Source: an uncultured Eubacteriales bacterium
Lineage (GTDB): Bacteria; Bacillota; Clostridia; Oscillospirales; Oscillospiraceae
DNA: 64,000 bases
Direction of reading: 5' to 3'
Assembly (NCBI GenBank): GCA_900316745.1
Contig: ONEB01000005.1
Coordinates: 62,001-126,000 of the forward strand
Below, one piece after another: positions 24,616-33,452 of this stretch. The notes beneath the pieces are model-generated. The model was given only the letters and a program-made list of their open reading frames with translations. It did not search any database and had not been told where the DNA came from. Positions within the stretch are counted from its first letter, which is position 1; every line of letters begins with the position of its first letter. Made by a program: the position numbers and the translations under genes.

Positions 24616-25322
24616 AACTGTTCGATCTGGAAACCCTGCTGCGCGAAAACGCTTACCCCGGCCGCGGCATCGTGCTCGGCCGCAGCGCCGACAACGCGTG
24701 CGCCGTGATGGTGTACTTCATCATGGGCCGCAGCGTCAACAGCCGCAACCGCATCTTCTCGGAGACCGACGACGGCATCCGCACCGAGGCCGCCGACCCT
24801 GAGAAGATGGTCGATCCCAGCCTCATCATCTATCACCCCGTACGCGAGCTCGACGGCGTCACCATCGTCACCAACGGCGACCAGACCGACACCGTGCGCG
24901 ACGCGCTTGCGCTCGGCGGCACGTTTGAGAGCGCCCTGCGCACGCGCACCTTTGAGCCCGACGCGCCGAACTACACGCCCCGCATCTCCGGCGTCGTGTA
25001 CGAGGACGGCGACTACACGCTCTCCATCCTGAAATCCATCGACGGAGACCCGATGGCGTGCACCCGTCAGTTCTTCGACTATGAGACGCCGTTTGCCGGA
25101 ACGGGCCACTTCCTGCACACCTACATGGGAGACGGCAGCCCCCTGCCGAGCTTCGCCGGTGAGCCGGAGCCCGTCAAGATTGACGCCCCCGACGCCGAGA
25201 CGCTCGCAAACCGCGTCTGGGCTTCTCTGAACGAAGACAACAAGGTGTCCCTCTTCGTGCGCTATCTCGATCTCGAGAGCGGCGGGAGCGACACCGTGAT
25301 CCTGAATAAAAACGAAGCGTGA
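24612..25322 (+). CDS. purO: IMP cyclohydrolase, PurO-like
   Basis: A 236-residue stand-alone IMP cyclohydrolase of the archaeal PurO type (COG3363). Diagnostic segments are YPGRGIVLGRSADN, MVYFIMGRSVNSRNRIFSET, DPSLIIYHPVRELDG and VTNGDQTDT. It would perform the last step, ring closure of FAICAR to IMP. The preceding transformylation is done by the next gene. It uses the ATG at 24612, overlapping the purN stop. Together the two genes replace the usual bifunctional PurH. Confidence 0.9.
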   Translation: MKLFDLETLLRENAYPGRGIVLGRSADNACAVMVYFIMGRSVNSRNRIFSETDDGIRTEAADPEKMVDPSLIIYHPVRELDGVTIVTNGDQTDTVRDALALGGTFESALRTRTFEPDAPNYTPRISGVVYEDGDYTLSILKSIDGDPMACTRQFFDYETPFAGTGHFLHTYMGDGSPLPSFAGEPEPVKIDAPDAETLANRVWASLNEDNKVSLFVRYLDLESGGSDTVILNKNEA

Positions 25323-25336
25323 GGTACTGAAACATC

Positions 25337-26518
25337 ATGAATGAGCTCGAACTGAAATACGGCTGCAACCCCAACCAGAAGCCCGCCTCCATCTTCATGA
25401 AGGGCGGCAAGGATCTGCCCATCACCGTTTTGAACGGCAAGCCGGGCTACATCAACTTCATGGACGCGCTCAACGCCTGGCAGCTCGTGCGCGACCTGAA
25501 AGCGGCGACGGGTCTGCCGGCCGCCGCCAGCTTCAAGCACGTCTCCCCCGCAGGTGCCGCCGTGGGTCTGCCCCTGAGCGAGACGGACCGGAAGATCTAC
25601 TTCGTCGATGAAAGCGCCGAGCTCTCCCCGATCGCCTGCGCCTACATCCGCGCGCGCGGCGCCGACCGCCTGTGCTCCTACGGCGACTGGGCGGCGCTGA
25701 GCGATACCTGCGACGCCGCAACGGCGGAATATCTCAAATACGAGGTCTCCGACGGCGTCATCGCGCCTGCCTACACCGACGAGGCGCTCGAGATCCTCAA
25801 GGCCAAGAAAAAGGGCAACTACAACGTCGTGCAGATTGACCCCGAATACGTCTGCGATCCCATCGAGGAGCGCGACATCTTCGGCATCACGTTCAAGCAG
25901 GGCCACAACGACTGCAAAATCGACGCTGCGTGCCTCCAGAACCTCGTGACCGACTGCAAGGAGCTTCCGGACGCGGCGAAGACCGATCTCATCATCGCGC
26001 TCATCACGCTCAAATACACGCAGTCCAACTCCGTCTGCTATGTCAAGGACGGTCAGGCCATCGGCGTCGGCGCGGGTCAGCAGAGCCGCATCCACTGCAC
26101 GAGACTGGCCGGCAACAAGGCCGACAACTGGCTCCTGCGCCAGCACCCGAAGGTCCTCGCGCTCGATTTCGTGGACGGCATCCGCCGCCCCGACCGCGAC
26201 AACGCGATTGACATCTACCTCTCCGAAGACGAGTGCGACGACGTGCTGCGCGACGGCGCGTGGCAGACGGTCTTCAAGACCCGCCCGGAGGCGCTCACGC
26301 GCGAGGAGAAAAAGGCCTGGATCGCCGCGCAGAGAGGCGTGTCCTGCGCGTCCGACGCGTTCTTCCCCTTTGGCGACAACGTCGAGCGCGCCCGCCGCAG
26401 CGGCGTGGAGTACATCGCCCAGCCCGGCGGCTCGATCCGCGACGACCACGTCATCATGACATGCAACAAATACGGCATCGCGATGGCGTTTACGAACCAG
26501 CGTTTGTTCCATCATTAA
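25337..26518 (+). CDS. AICAR transformylase (stand-alone)
   Basis: A 393-residue phosphoribosylaminoimidazolecarboxamide formyltransferase equivalent to the C-terminal domain of PurH, without the N-terminal cyclohydrolase half. It starts ELKYGCNPNQKPASIFMKGG and contains AAASFKHVSPAGAAVG (the KHxNPCG-like catalytic region), TLKYTQSNSVCYVKDGQAIG, GAGQQSRIHCTRLAGNKAD and ASDAFFPFGDNVERARRSGV. It transfers the second formyl group in the pathway. A palindromic repeat sits in the 75-base gap before purD. Confidence 0.95.
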   Translation: MNELELKYGCNPNQKPASIFMKGGKDLPITVLNGKPGYINFMDALNAWQLVRDLKAATGLPAAASFKHVSPAGAAVGLPLSETDRKIYFVDESAELSPIACAYIRARGADRLCSYGDWAALSDTCDAATAEYLKYEVSDGVIAPAYTDEALEILKAKKKGNYNVVQIDPEYVCDPIEERDIFGITFKQGHNDCKIDAACLQNLVTDCKELPDAAKTDLIIALITLKYTQSNSVCYVKDGQAIGVGAGQQSRIHCTRLAGNKADNWLLRQHPKVLALDFVDGIRRPDRDNAIDIYLSEDECDDVLRDGAWQTVFKTRPEALTREEKKAWIAAQRGVSCASDAFFPFGDNVERARRSGVEYIAQPGGSIRDDHVIMTCNKYGIAMAFTNQRLFHH

Positions 26519-26535
26519 GCAAAATCCGACACAGC

Positions 26536-26560
26536 GGGCGGGGCAAGCCCCGCCCCTACG
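26536..26560. repeat. Palindromic intergenic repeat, copy 1
   Basis: GGGCGGGGC-AA-GCCCCGCCC followed by CTACG, in the gap between the AICAR transformylase gene and purD. A second copy occurs at 57420-57444 with a compensatory base-pair change in the stem (C-G here, A-T there) and the same CTACG 3' flank. Confidence 0.7.
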
Positions 26561-26593
26561 GTGCATGATTGAAATGCACAGGAGGAAACCAAT

Positions 26594-27862
26594 ATGAAAC
26601 TCATGGTCATCGGCGGCGGCGGGCGCGAGCACGCCATCATCAAGGCGCTGAAGAAAAACCCCGCCGTGGAAGAAATCTTCGCCCTGCCCGGCAACGGCGG
26701 CATCGCCGCCGACGCGACGTGCGTTCCGATCGGCGCGAAGGACATCCCCGCCATCGTCGAATTTGCAAAGGAAAACGCCATCGACTTTGCCGTGGTCGCG
26801 CCGGACGATCCGCTGGTGCTCGGCTGCGTCGATGCGCTGAATGCTGTGGGCGTGGCCTGCTTCGGCCCGACGGCAGACGCCGCCATCATCGAGGGCAGCA
26901 AGGCGTTTTCAAAGGACCTGATGCACAAATACGGCATTCCGACCGCGCGCTATGAAACCTTCACCGACCTCGACGCGGCGCTGTCGTATCTCGACACGCA
27001 GAGCGCTCCCATCGTCGTCAAGGCCTCCGGTCTCGCGCTCGGCAAGGGCGTCATCATCGCCGAGACGATCGACGAGGCAAAGCAGGCCGCCCGCGAGATG
27101 ATGGCAGAGGGAAAATTCGGTGAGAGCGGCAAGTGCGTCGTCATCGAGGAATATCTCACCGGCCCCGAGGTGAGCGTGCTCGCCTTTACGGACGGCAAGG
27201 CCATGGTGCCGATGGTGTCCAGCATGGACCACAAGCGCGCCCTCGACGGCGACAGAGGCCTGAACACCGGCGGCATGGGCACAGTCGCCCCGAACCCCTA
27301 CTATACAAAAGAAGTCGCGGATCGCTGCATGGAGGAGATCTTCCTGCCGACGATGCGCGCGATGAACAGCGAAAACCGCACCTTCCGCGGCTGTCTGTAC
27401 TTCGGCCTCATGATCACGCCCGACGGCCCGAAGGTGATCGAATACAACTGCCGCTTCGGCGACCCCGAAACGCAGGTCGTGCTGCCGCTGCTGAAGACGG
27501 ATCTGCTGACCATCATGCAGGCCGTGAGCGCAGGCACGCTCTCGGAGGTGGACGTGGAGTTTTATGACGGCTGCGCCTGCTGCGTGGTGCTCGCCTCCGA
27601 GGGCTATCCCGCAAGCTATGAAAAGGGCTACCCGATCACGCTGCCGGAGACCGCCCCTGACACGGAGATCTACATCGCCGGCGCGAAGCGCGACGGCGAC
27701 ACGCTCCTCACCAGCGGCGGCCGCGTGCTCGGCGCGGTAGCGCGCGCGGAGGATCTCCCCGCCGCCATCGAAAAGGCCTACGCCCTCGCCGATCAGATTC
27801 AGTTTGACAACAAGTACCTGCGCAAGGACATCGGACAGCGCGCACTCAGAGCGCTCTCCTGA
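26594..27862 (+). CDS. purD: Phosphoribosylamine-glycine ligase
   Basis: A 422-residue GAR synthetase with an ATP-grasp fold. The N-terminal domain begins MKLMVIGGGGREHAIIKALK. The ATP-grasp region has SKAFSKDLMHKYGIPTARYE, IVVKASGLALGKGVIIA and DHKRALDGDRGLNTGGMGTV. The catalytic end of the domain is EYNCRFGDPETQVVLPLL. An AGGAGG lies 8 bases upstream of the ATG, restoring strong initiation after the repeat-containing gap. Confidence 0.97.
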   Translation: MKLMVIGGGGREHAIIKALKKNPAVEEIFALPGNGGIAADATCVPIGAKDIPAIVEFAKENAIDFAVVAPDDPLVLGCVDALNAVGVACFGPTADAAIIEGSKAFSKDLMHKYGIPTARYETFTDLDAALSYLDTQSAPIVVKASGLALGKGVIIAETIDEAKQAAREMMAEGKFGESGKCVVIEEYLTGPEVSVLAFTDGKAMVPMVSSMDHKRALDGDRGLNTGGMGTVAPNPYYTKEVADRCMEEIFLPTMRAMNSENRTFRGCLYFGLMITPDGPKVIEYNCRFGDPETQVVLPLLKTDLLTIMQAVSAGTLSEVDVEFYDGCACCVVLASEGYPASYEKGYPITLPETAPDTEIYIAGAKRDGDTLLTSGGRVLGAVARAEDLPAAIEKAYALADQIQFDNKYLRKDIGQRALRALS

Positions 27863-27877
27863 CGAATGGTGATTTGA

Positions 27878-30800
27878 ATGGTATATCGTATCTTTGTAGA
27901 AAAGAAGCCCGGGCTCGATCACGAGGCCCGCGCCCTGCTCGCGGACATCCGCACGTTCCTCGGCGTCACGGCGCTGACGGGGCTTCGCATCCTGAACCGC
28001 TACGACGTGGAGAACGTGGACGCGGCGCTGTTTGCCACGGCGCGGCGCACGGTCTTCTCCGAGCCGCAGCTCGACAACACCTACGACGCGCTCCCGGCGC
28101 ACGACGGCGCGGTGTTCGCCGTGGAGCCGCTGCCGGGGCAGTTTGACCAGCGCTCTGACTCCGCGGCGCAGTGCATCCAGCTCATCTCCTGCGGCGAAAA
28201 ACCCGCCGTGCGCGCGGCCAAGGTCTATCTGCTCACGGGCAATTTGACCGCCGACGACGTGACCGCGATCCAGAAATATGTCGTGAACCCCGTCGAGAGC
28301 CGTCTTGCCGCGATGGAAAAGCCCGAGACGCTCGCCATGCAGTATGACATCCCGACCACAGTCGAGACCGTCACCGGCTTCATCGGCTGGGACGATCAGC
28401 AGCTTGCCGCGTTCGGCGCGGAAAAGGGGCTTGCGATGGACGAGCTCGATCTCGCCTGCTGCCGCGACTACTTCCGCTCGGAGGGGCGTGACCCCAGCAT
28501 CACGGAGATCCGCGTGCTCGACACCTACTGGTCGGACCACTGCCGCCACACGACGTTCCTCACGACGATCGACAGCGTGAAGTTTTCCGATCCCCTGCTC
28601 CAGAGCGCCTACAACGACTATCTCGCGGCACGCGGGGAATTGAGCCGCACCAAGCCCGTGAACCTCATGGACATCGGCACGATCGCGGCAAAGCTCCTGC
28701 GCAAGCGCGGACAGCTCCAAAAGCTCGACGAATCCGAGGAGATCAACGCCTGCACCGTGAAGATCACGGTGGACGTGGACGGTCATGACGAGCCGTGGCT
28801 GCTCCTGTTCAAGAACGAAACCCACAACCATCCGACCGAGATCGAGCCTTTCGGCGGCGCGGCGACCTGCATCGGCGGCGCGATCCGCGATCCGCTCTCC
28901 GGGCGCAGCTATGTCTATGCAGCCATGCGCGTCACGGGCGCGGCCGATCCTCTGAAGCCGCTCAGCGAAACGCTTCCGGGCAAGCTTCCCCAGCGCAAGA
29001 TCGTGACGACCGCCGCGGCGGGCTACTCCTCCTACGGCAACCAGATCGGTCTCGCGACGGGTCAGGTGGACGAGATTTATCACCCCGGCTACGCCGCCAA
29101 GCGCATGGAGATCGGCGCCGTGATCGCAGCCGCTCCGGCGGAAAACGTGCGCCGCGAGCGTCCGATTCCCGGCGACGTAGTGCTGCTGCTCGGCGGCCGC
29201 ACCGGACGCGACGGCTGCGGCGGCGCGACCGGCTCCAGCAAGAAGCACACCCTGTCCTCGCTCGAAACCTGCGGCGCGGAGGTGCAAAAGGGCAACGCCC
29301 CCGAGGAGCGCAAGCTCCAGAGACTGTTCCGCGACGCGGAGGCCTCGAAGCTCATCAAGCGCTGCAACGACTTCGGCGCGGGCGGCGTCAGCGTCGCCAT
29401 CGGCGAGCTCGCGGACGGACTGGATATTGACCTCAACGCCGTCAAGCGCAAGTATGACGGTCTGGACGGCACGGAGCTCGCGATCAGCGAATCGCAGGAG
29501 CGCATGGCCGTCGTCGTCGCGGCGGCGGACGCAGAGCGCTTTTGCGCCATCGCCGAGCGCGAGAATCTGGAGGTGACTCCCGTCGCCGTCGTGACGGAAA
29601 GCCCCCGCCTCGTCATGCGCTGGAACGGCAGGACGATCGTCGATCTGTCCCGCGCGTTCCTCGACACCAACGGCGCGGAAAAGCACATCACGGTCGAGCC
29701 CGCTGCGGCAAAGCCCATTGAAAAAAACATCCCCGGCACGTTCTCCGGCGGCATGATGGCGCTCGCAAGCGACCTCAACACCTGCTCCAGGCGCGGTCTT
29801 TCCGAGCGCTTTGACTCCACGATCGGCGCGGGCACGGTGCTCATGCCGTTCGGCGGCAGGCACCAGCAGACGCCCCCGCAGGCGATGGTGCACCGTCTCC
29901 CCGTCCTGCGCGGCGAGACCGACACCGTCTCGTTCATGGCGTGGGGCGGCAACCCCTTCGTGCTCGAGCAGAGCCCGTACCACGGCGCGTATCTCGCGGT
30001 GGTCGAGTCTGTCGCGCGTCTGATCGCCACGGGCGCCGCCTTTGAGGACGTGTACCTGAGCTTCCAGGAATACTTCGAGCGTCTGGGCCGCGATCCCAGG
30101 CGCTGGGGCAAGCCGTTCGCGGCGCTGCTCGGCGCGTTTCAGGCGCAGACCGGGCTCGGCGTCGCCGCCATCGGCGGCAAGGACTCCATGTCCGGCAGCT
30201 TCGAGACGCTGGACGTGCCGCCCACGCTCGTCTCCTTTGCCGTCACGACGGGCAAGCTGAATGACGTGCTGCCGAACGCCTTCACGGCAAGCGGCCACAG
30301 CGTCGCGCTGCTTCAGCCCGAATACGACGAAAACGGTCTCCCGACCGCCGAGAGCCTCAAGGCGCTTTTCCGGCGCGTGACCGGCATGATCCGCGCGGGG
30401 CGCGCCCTGAGCGTCTGGACGCCCGGCATGGGCGGCGTCGCCGAGGGCGTATTCAAGATGGCCATCGGCAACGGCGTCGGCTTCCGCTTCCGGGAGGAAA
30501 TTGATCTCGACACGATCTTCGGCTACCGCTACGGCGCGTTCGTCGTGGAGCTCGCGCCCGGCGTCGACTGCGACGGCATCATCGGCGAGACGACCGAGGA
30601 CGCCGCCATTGCCCGCAACGGCGCGTATCTGGAGCTCGACGAGCTGCAGCGCGTCTATGAGCACAAGCTCGAGGGCGTGTACCCCTGCAACATCGAGCAG
30701 GACCACAGCCCGGTCGAGGCGTTCACCTACACCGCGGGCATGACCGCCGCGTCTGTCGTGCGCGCAGCAAAGCCCCGCTTCCTGATCCCGGTCTTCCCCG

Positions 30801-31567
30801 GCACGAACTGCGAATACGACACCGCCCGCGCGGTCGAAGCCGCCGGCGGCGAGGCGCAGATCTTCGTTGTGAACAACCTCTCGTCCGAGGCGGTCGCCCG
30901 CTCGGCTGAGGATTTCTCCGAGGCACTCAGAGCGTCGAACGCACTCTTCATCCCCGGCGGCTTCTCCGGCGGCGACGAGCCAGACGGCTCCGGCAAGTTC
31001 ATCACCGCTTTCCTCAGAAACGCGAACGTCTCCGAGGCCGTGATGGAGATGCTGGATGCGCGCGGCGGGCTGATCGGCGGCATCTGCAACGGCTTCCAGG
31101 CGCTCATCAAGCTCGGTCTCGTCCCCTACGGCAGGATCGTGGACGCCGCAGAGGACGCGCCGACGCTCACCTTTAACACCATCGCGCGCCACCAGTCGCG
31201 CATCGTCCGCACCCGCGTGTGCTCCAACCTCTCTCCCTGGCTGCAGGAGGCCAAGGTCGGCAAGGTCTATGCCGTGCCGATCTCCCACGGCGAGGGCCGG
31301 TTCCTGGCGGACGCAGCGCTGATCCGTCAGCTCGCCGCCAACGGTCAGATCGCCACGCAGTATGTCGACGCCGAGGGTCGTCCCTCCGGCGAGATCGGCG
31401 TGAACCCGAACGGCTCCGTTCTCGCCGTGGAGGGCATCACGAGCCCCGACGGCCGCGTGTTCGGCAAGATGGGCCACGCCGAGCGCATCGCAAAGGGACT
31501 TTACAAAAACGTCCCGGGCGATTATGATTTAGGCATGTTCAGAAGTGCCGTCAAATTCTTCAGATGA
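27878..31567 (+). CDS. purL: Phosphoribosylformylglycinamidine synthase (single-chain PurSLQ)
   Basis: A 1,229-residue FGAM synthase, the long form that unites PurS-like, PurL and PurQ functions. The linker and PurL halves carry DTYWSDHCRHTTFLTTIDSV, FKNETHNHPTEIEPFGGAAT and GFGAG-like NDFGAGGVSVAIGELADGLD. The C-terminal ~260 residues are a class I glutamine amidotransferase (FPGTNCEYDTARAVEAAGGE, PGGFSGGDEPDGSGKF, nucleophile Cys in GGICNGFQAL, and ISHGEGRF with the catalytic His). Clostridia often have this fused type, unlike the three-gene Bacillus form. It is the last gene of the operon; a hairpin begins inside its stop codon region. Confidence 0.96.
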   Translation: MVYRIFVEKKPGLDHEARALLADIRTFLGVTALTGLRILNRYDVENVDAALFATARRTVFSEPQLDNTYDALPAHDGAVFAVEPLPGQFDQRSDSAAQCIQLISCGEKPAVRAAKVYLLTGNLTADDVTAIQKYVVNPVESRLAAMEKPETLAMQYDIPTTVETVTGFIGWDDQQLAAFGAEKGLAMDELDLACCRDYFRSEGRDPSITEIRVLDTYWSDHCRHTTFLTTIDSVKFSDPLLQSAYNDYLAARGELSRTKPVNLMDIGTIAAKLLRKRGQLQKLDESEEINACTVKITVDVDGHDEPWLLLFKNETHNHPTEIEPFGGAATCIGGAIRDPLSGRSYVYAAMRVTGAADPLKPLSETLPGKLPQRKIVTTAAAGYSSYGNQIGLATGQVDEIYHPGYAAKRMEIGAVIAAAPAENVRRERPIPGDVVLLLGGRTGRDGCGGATGSSKKHTLSSLETCGAEVQKGNAPEERKLQRLFRDAEASKLIKRCNDFGAGGVSVAIGELADGLDIDLNAVKRKYDGLDGTELAISESQERMAVVVAAADAERFCAIAERENLEVTPVAVVTESPRLVMRWNGRTIVDLSRAFLDTNGAEKHITVEPAAAKPIEKNIPGTFSGGMMALASDLNTCSRRGLSERFDSTIGAGTVLMPFGGRHQQTPPQAMVHRLPVLRGETDTVSFMAWGGNPFVLEQSPYHGAYLAVVESVARLIATGAAFEDVYLSFQEYFERLGRDPRRWGKPFAALLGAFQAQTGLGVAAIGGKDSMSGSFETLDVPPTLVSFAVTTGKLNDVLPNAFTASGHSVALLQPEYDENGLPTAESLKALFRRVTGMIRAGRALSVWTPGMGGVAEGVFKMAIGNGVGFRFREEIDLDTIFGYRYGAFVVELAPGVDCDGIIGETTEDAAIARNGAYLELDELQRVYEHKLEGVYPCNIEQDHSPVEAFTYTAGMTAASVVRAAKPRFLIPVFPGTNCEYDTARAVEAAGGEAQIFVVNNLSSEAVARSAEDFSEALRASNALFIPGGFSGGDEPDGSGKFITAFLRNANVSEAVMEMLDARGGLIGGICNGFQALIKLGLVPYGRIVDAAEDAPTLTFNTIARHQSRIVRTRVCSNLSPWLQEAKVGKVYAVPISHGEGRFLADAALIRQLAANGQIATQYVDAEGRPSGEIGVNPNGSVLAVEGITSPDGRVFGKMGHAERIAKGLYKNVPGDYDLGMFRSAVKFFR

Positions 31568-31762
31568 AAGGCTTAGCGCCTTTCATCTGAGAAGGGCTTG
31601 CGCTCCTCTGCGTGTTTAAGGCTTCAAAAGCTCCGCTTTTGAATGTTTAAACACTCCGCTCCGCGAGCGGGATTTTTGCACCGAAACGAAGTTCCGGCAC
31701 AAAAATGATTGTATTCTATTTGCGGCGTGCGCGCCGCAAACTCTGCGAGGCTTTTATGCCTC
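31561..31762. repeat. Cluster of consecutive hairpins downstream of purL
   Basis: At least six perfect or near-perfect stems follow each other: 31561-31589 (CAGATGAAAGGC arms, overlapping the purL stop); 31623-31643 (TTCAAAAGC); 31644-31653 (TGTTTAAACA); 31656-31670 (CCGCTC, then ATTTTT); 31673-31694 (TTTTTGCACCGAA, imperfect); 31719-31740 (TTTGCGGCG); 31747-31762 (GAGGC). Some may terminate the operon. The 31719-31751 unit recurs in inverted orientation at 57449-57480. Confidence 0.75.
31719..31751 (+). repeat. Dispersed hairpin repeat, copy 1
   Basis: TTTGCGGCG-TGCG-CGCCGCAAA followed by CTCTGCGAGGC. The reverse complement of 57449-57480 is identical apart from the loop, including the single-stranded flank CTCTGCGAGGC. 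Confidence 0.75.
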
Positions 31763-31795
31763 CGATCACAACACTTTTTGCAGGAGGATTCTACC

Positions 31796-33301
31796 ATGGC
31801 TTATTTCTTCCCCACCGCTTCTCATACGTTCAACGAGTATCTGCTCGTCCCCGGTTATTCTTCCGGTGAATGCATCCCCGACAACGTCACGCTCAAGACG
31901 CCGCTGGTGCGCTTCCGCAAGGGCGAGGAGGAACCGGCCATGAGTCTGAACGTGCCGATGGTCTCCGCCGTCATGCAGGCCGTCTCCGGCGAAAAGCTCG
32001 CCGTGGCGCTGGCGCAGGAGGGCGGCGTGAGCTTCCTCTACGGCTCCCAGAGCATCGAGGATGAGGCCGCGATGGTCGCGCGCGTCAAGGCGACGAAGGC
32101 GGGCTTTGTGCAGAGTGATTCCAACATCTCCCCGGACGCCACGCTCGCCGATATCCTCGCCCTGCGCGAGAAGACCGGTCACTCCACCGTCGCCGTCACG
32201 GCCGACGGCACAGCCGCGGGCAAGCTTCTCGGCATCGTGACGAGCCGCGACTACCGCGTGAGCCGCATGTCTCCGGACGAGCTTGTGCGAAACTTCATGA
32301 CCCCTCTCGAAAAGCTCATCACCGCGCCCGAGGGCACGAGCCTGAAGGAGGCCAACGACATCATCTGGGACCACAAGCTCAACGCCCTGCCCATCGTCTC
32401 CAAGGACGGTAAGCTCGTCTCGTTCGTGTTCCGCAAGGACTATGACCAGCACAAGCAGAAGCCGCATGAGCTGCTCGACGCACAGAAGCGCTATGTCGTC
32501 GGCGCCGGCATCAACACCCGCGACTACGCCGAGCGTGTTCCCGCGCTCGTGGAGGCGGGCGTGGACGTGCTCGTCATCGACTCCTCCGAGGGCTTCACCG
32601 AGTGGCAGCGCCGGACGCTCAAATGGATCCGCGAAAACTACGGCGACACCGTCAAGGTCGGCGCGGGCAACGTGGTCGACGCCGAGGGCTTCCGCTTCCT
32701 CGCCGACTGCGGCGCAGACTTCGTGAAAGTCGGCATCGGCGGCGGCTCGATCTGCATCACGCGCGAGACCAAGGGCATCGGCCGCGGTCAGGCGACGGCG
32801 CTCATCGAGGTCGCAGCCGCGCGAGACGAATACTTCAGGGAGACCGGCGTCTACGTCCCCGTCTGCTCCGACGGCGGCATCGTGCACGACCACCACGTCA
32901 CGCTTGCGCTCGCCATGGGCGCGGACTTCGTGATGCTGGGCCGCTACTTCGCCCGCTTCGACGAAAGCCCCTCTCAGAAGGTGAACGTCAACGGCACGCT
33001 CATGAAGGAATACTGGGGCGAGGGCTCCAACCGCGCGCGCAACTGGCAGCGCTATGACCTCGGCGGCTCGAAGAAGCTCAGCTTTGAGGAGGGCGTGGAC
33101 TCCTATGTTCCCTACGCAGGTCCCCTCTCCGACAACGTGCAGCTCACGCTCGCCAAGGTGCGCAGCACGATGTGCAACTGCGGCGCGCTCACGATCGAGG
33201 AGCTCCAGCAGAAGGCGCGTCTCACGCTCGTGAGCTCCGTGAGCATCGTCGAGGGCGGCGCGCACGACGTCGTGCTCAAAACCTCGAACAAGCCCGTATA
33301 A
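31796..33301 (+). CDS. guaB: IMP dehydrogenase (Tritrichomonas-like variant)
   Basis: A 501-residue IMPDH: (beta/alpha)8 barrel with an inserted CBS pair at about residues 100-215 ([20 protein letters not shown]). The catalytic loop reads [20 protein letters not shown], with the active-site Cys in SICIT, in place of the common GPGSICTTR. The flap and C-terminal region ([53 protein letters not shown]) closely resemble what I know of the Tritrichomonas foetus enzyme, a bacterial-type variant. It oxidises IMP to XMP with NAD+. AGGAGG is 8 bases before the ATG; an in-frame upstream start at 31709 has no SD. It is separated from purL by the hairpin cluster, so it may have its own promoter. Confidence 0.93.
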   Translation: MAYFFPTASHTFNEYLLVPGYSSGECIPDNVTLKTPLVRFRKGEEEPAMSLNVPMVSAVMQAVSGEKLAVALAQEGGVSFLYGSQSIEDEAAMVARVKATKAGFVQSDSNISPDATLADILALREKTGHSTVAVTADGTAAGKLLGIVTSRDYRVSRMSPDELVRNFMTPLEKLITAPEGTSLKEANDIIWDHKLNALPIVSKDGKLVSFVFRKDYDQHKQKPHELLDAQKRYVVGAGINTRDYAERVPALVEAGVDVLVIDSSEGFTEWQRRTLKWIRENYGDTVKVGAGNVVDAEGFRFLADCGADFVKVGIGGGSICITRETKGIGRGQATALIEVAAARDEYFRETGVYVPVCSDGGIVHDHHVTLALAMGADFVMLGRYFARFDESPSQKVNVNGTLMKEYWGEGSNRARNWQRYDLGGSKKLSFEEGVDSYVPYAGPLSDNVQLTLAKVRSTMCNCGALTIEELQQKARLTLVSSVSIVEGGAHDVVLKTSNKPV

Positions 33302-33317
33302 TACACGCAAAGTCAGT

Positions 33318-33347
33318 GGCCGGGGTGCAGACGCCCCGGCCTTTTTT
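33318..33347 (+). terminator. Terminator of guaB
   Basis: GGCCGGGG (33318-33325) pairs with CCCCGGCC (33334-33341), followed by six T residues. Confidence 0.9.
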
Positions 33348-33452
33348 ACACAAAGTTCATAATCCATCGTTGCATTGTTTTCAAATCCCTGTTAGGATAG
33401 AGGGGTACGCTCCGCCGGCTGCGTCCGGCGGCAGAAAGGAAGTATGATCAAT

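Noticed and set aside
26909-31477. Very long open frame on the minus strand (over 1,500 codons)
   Set aside because: It is the antisense of purL and purD. GC-rich codon bias removes stop codons in this frame; it has no SD or family similarity.
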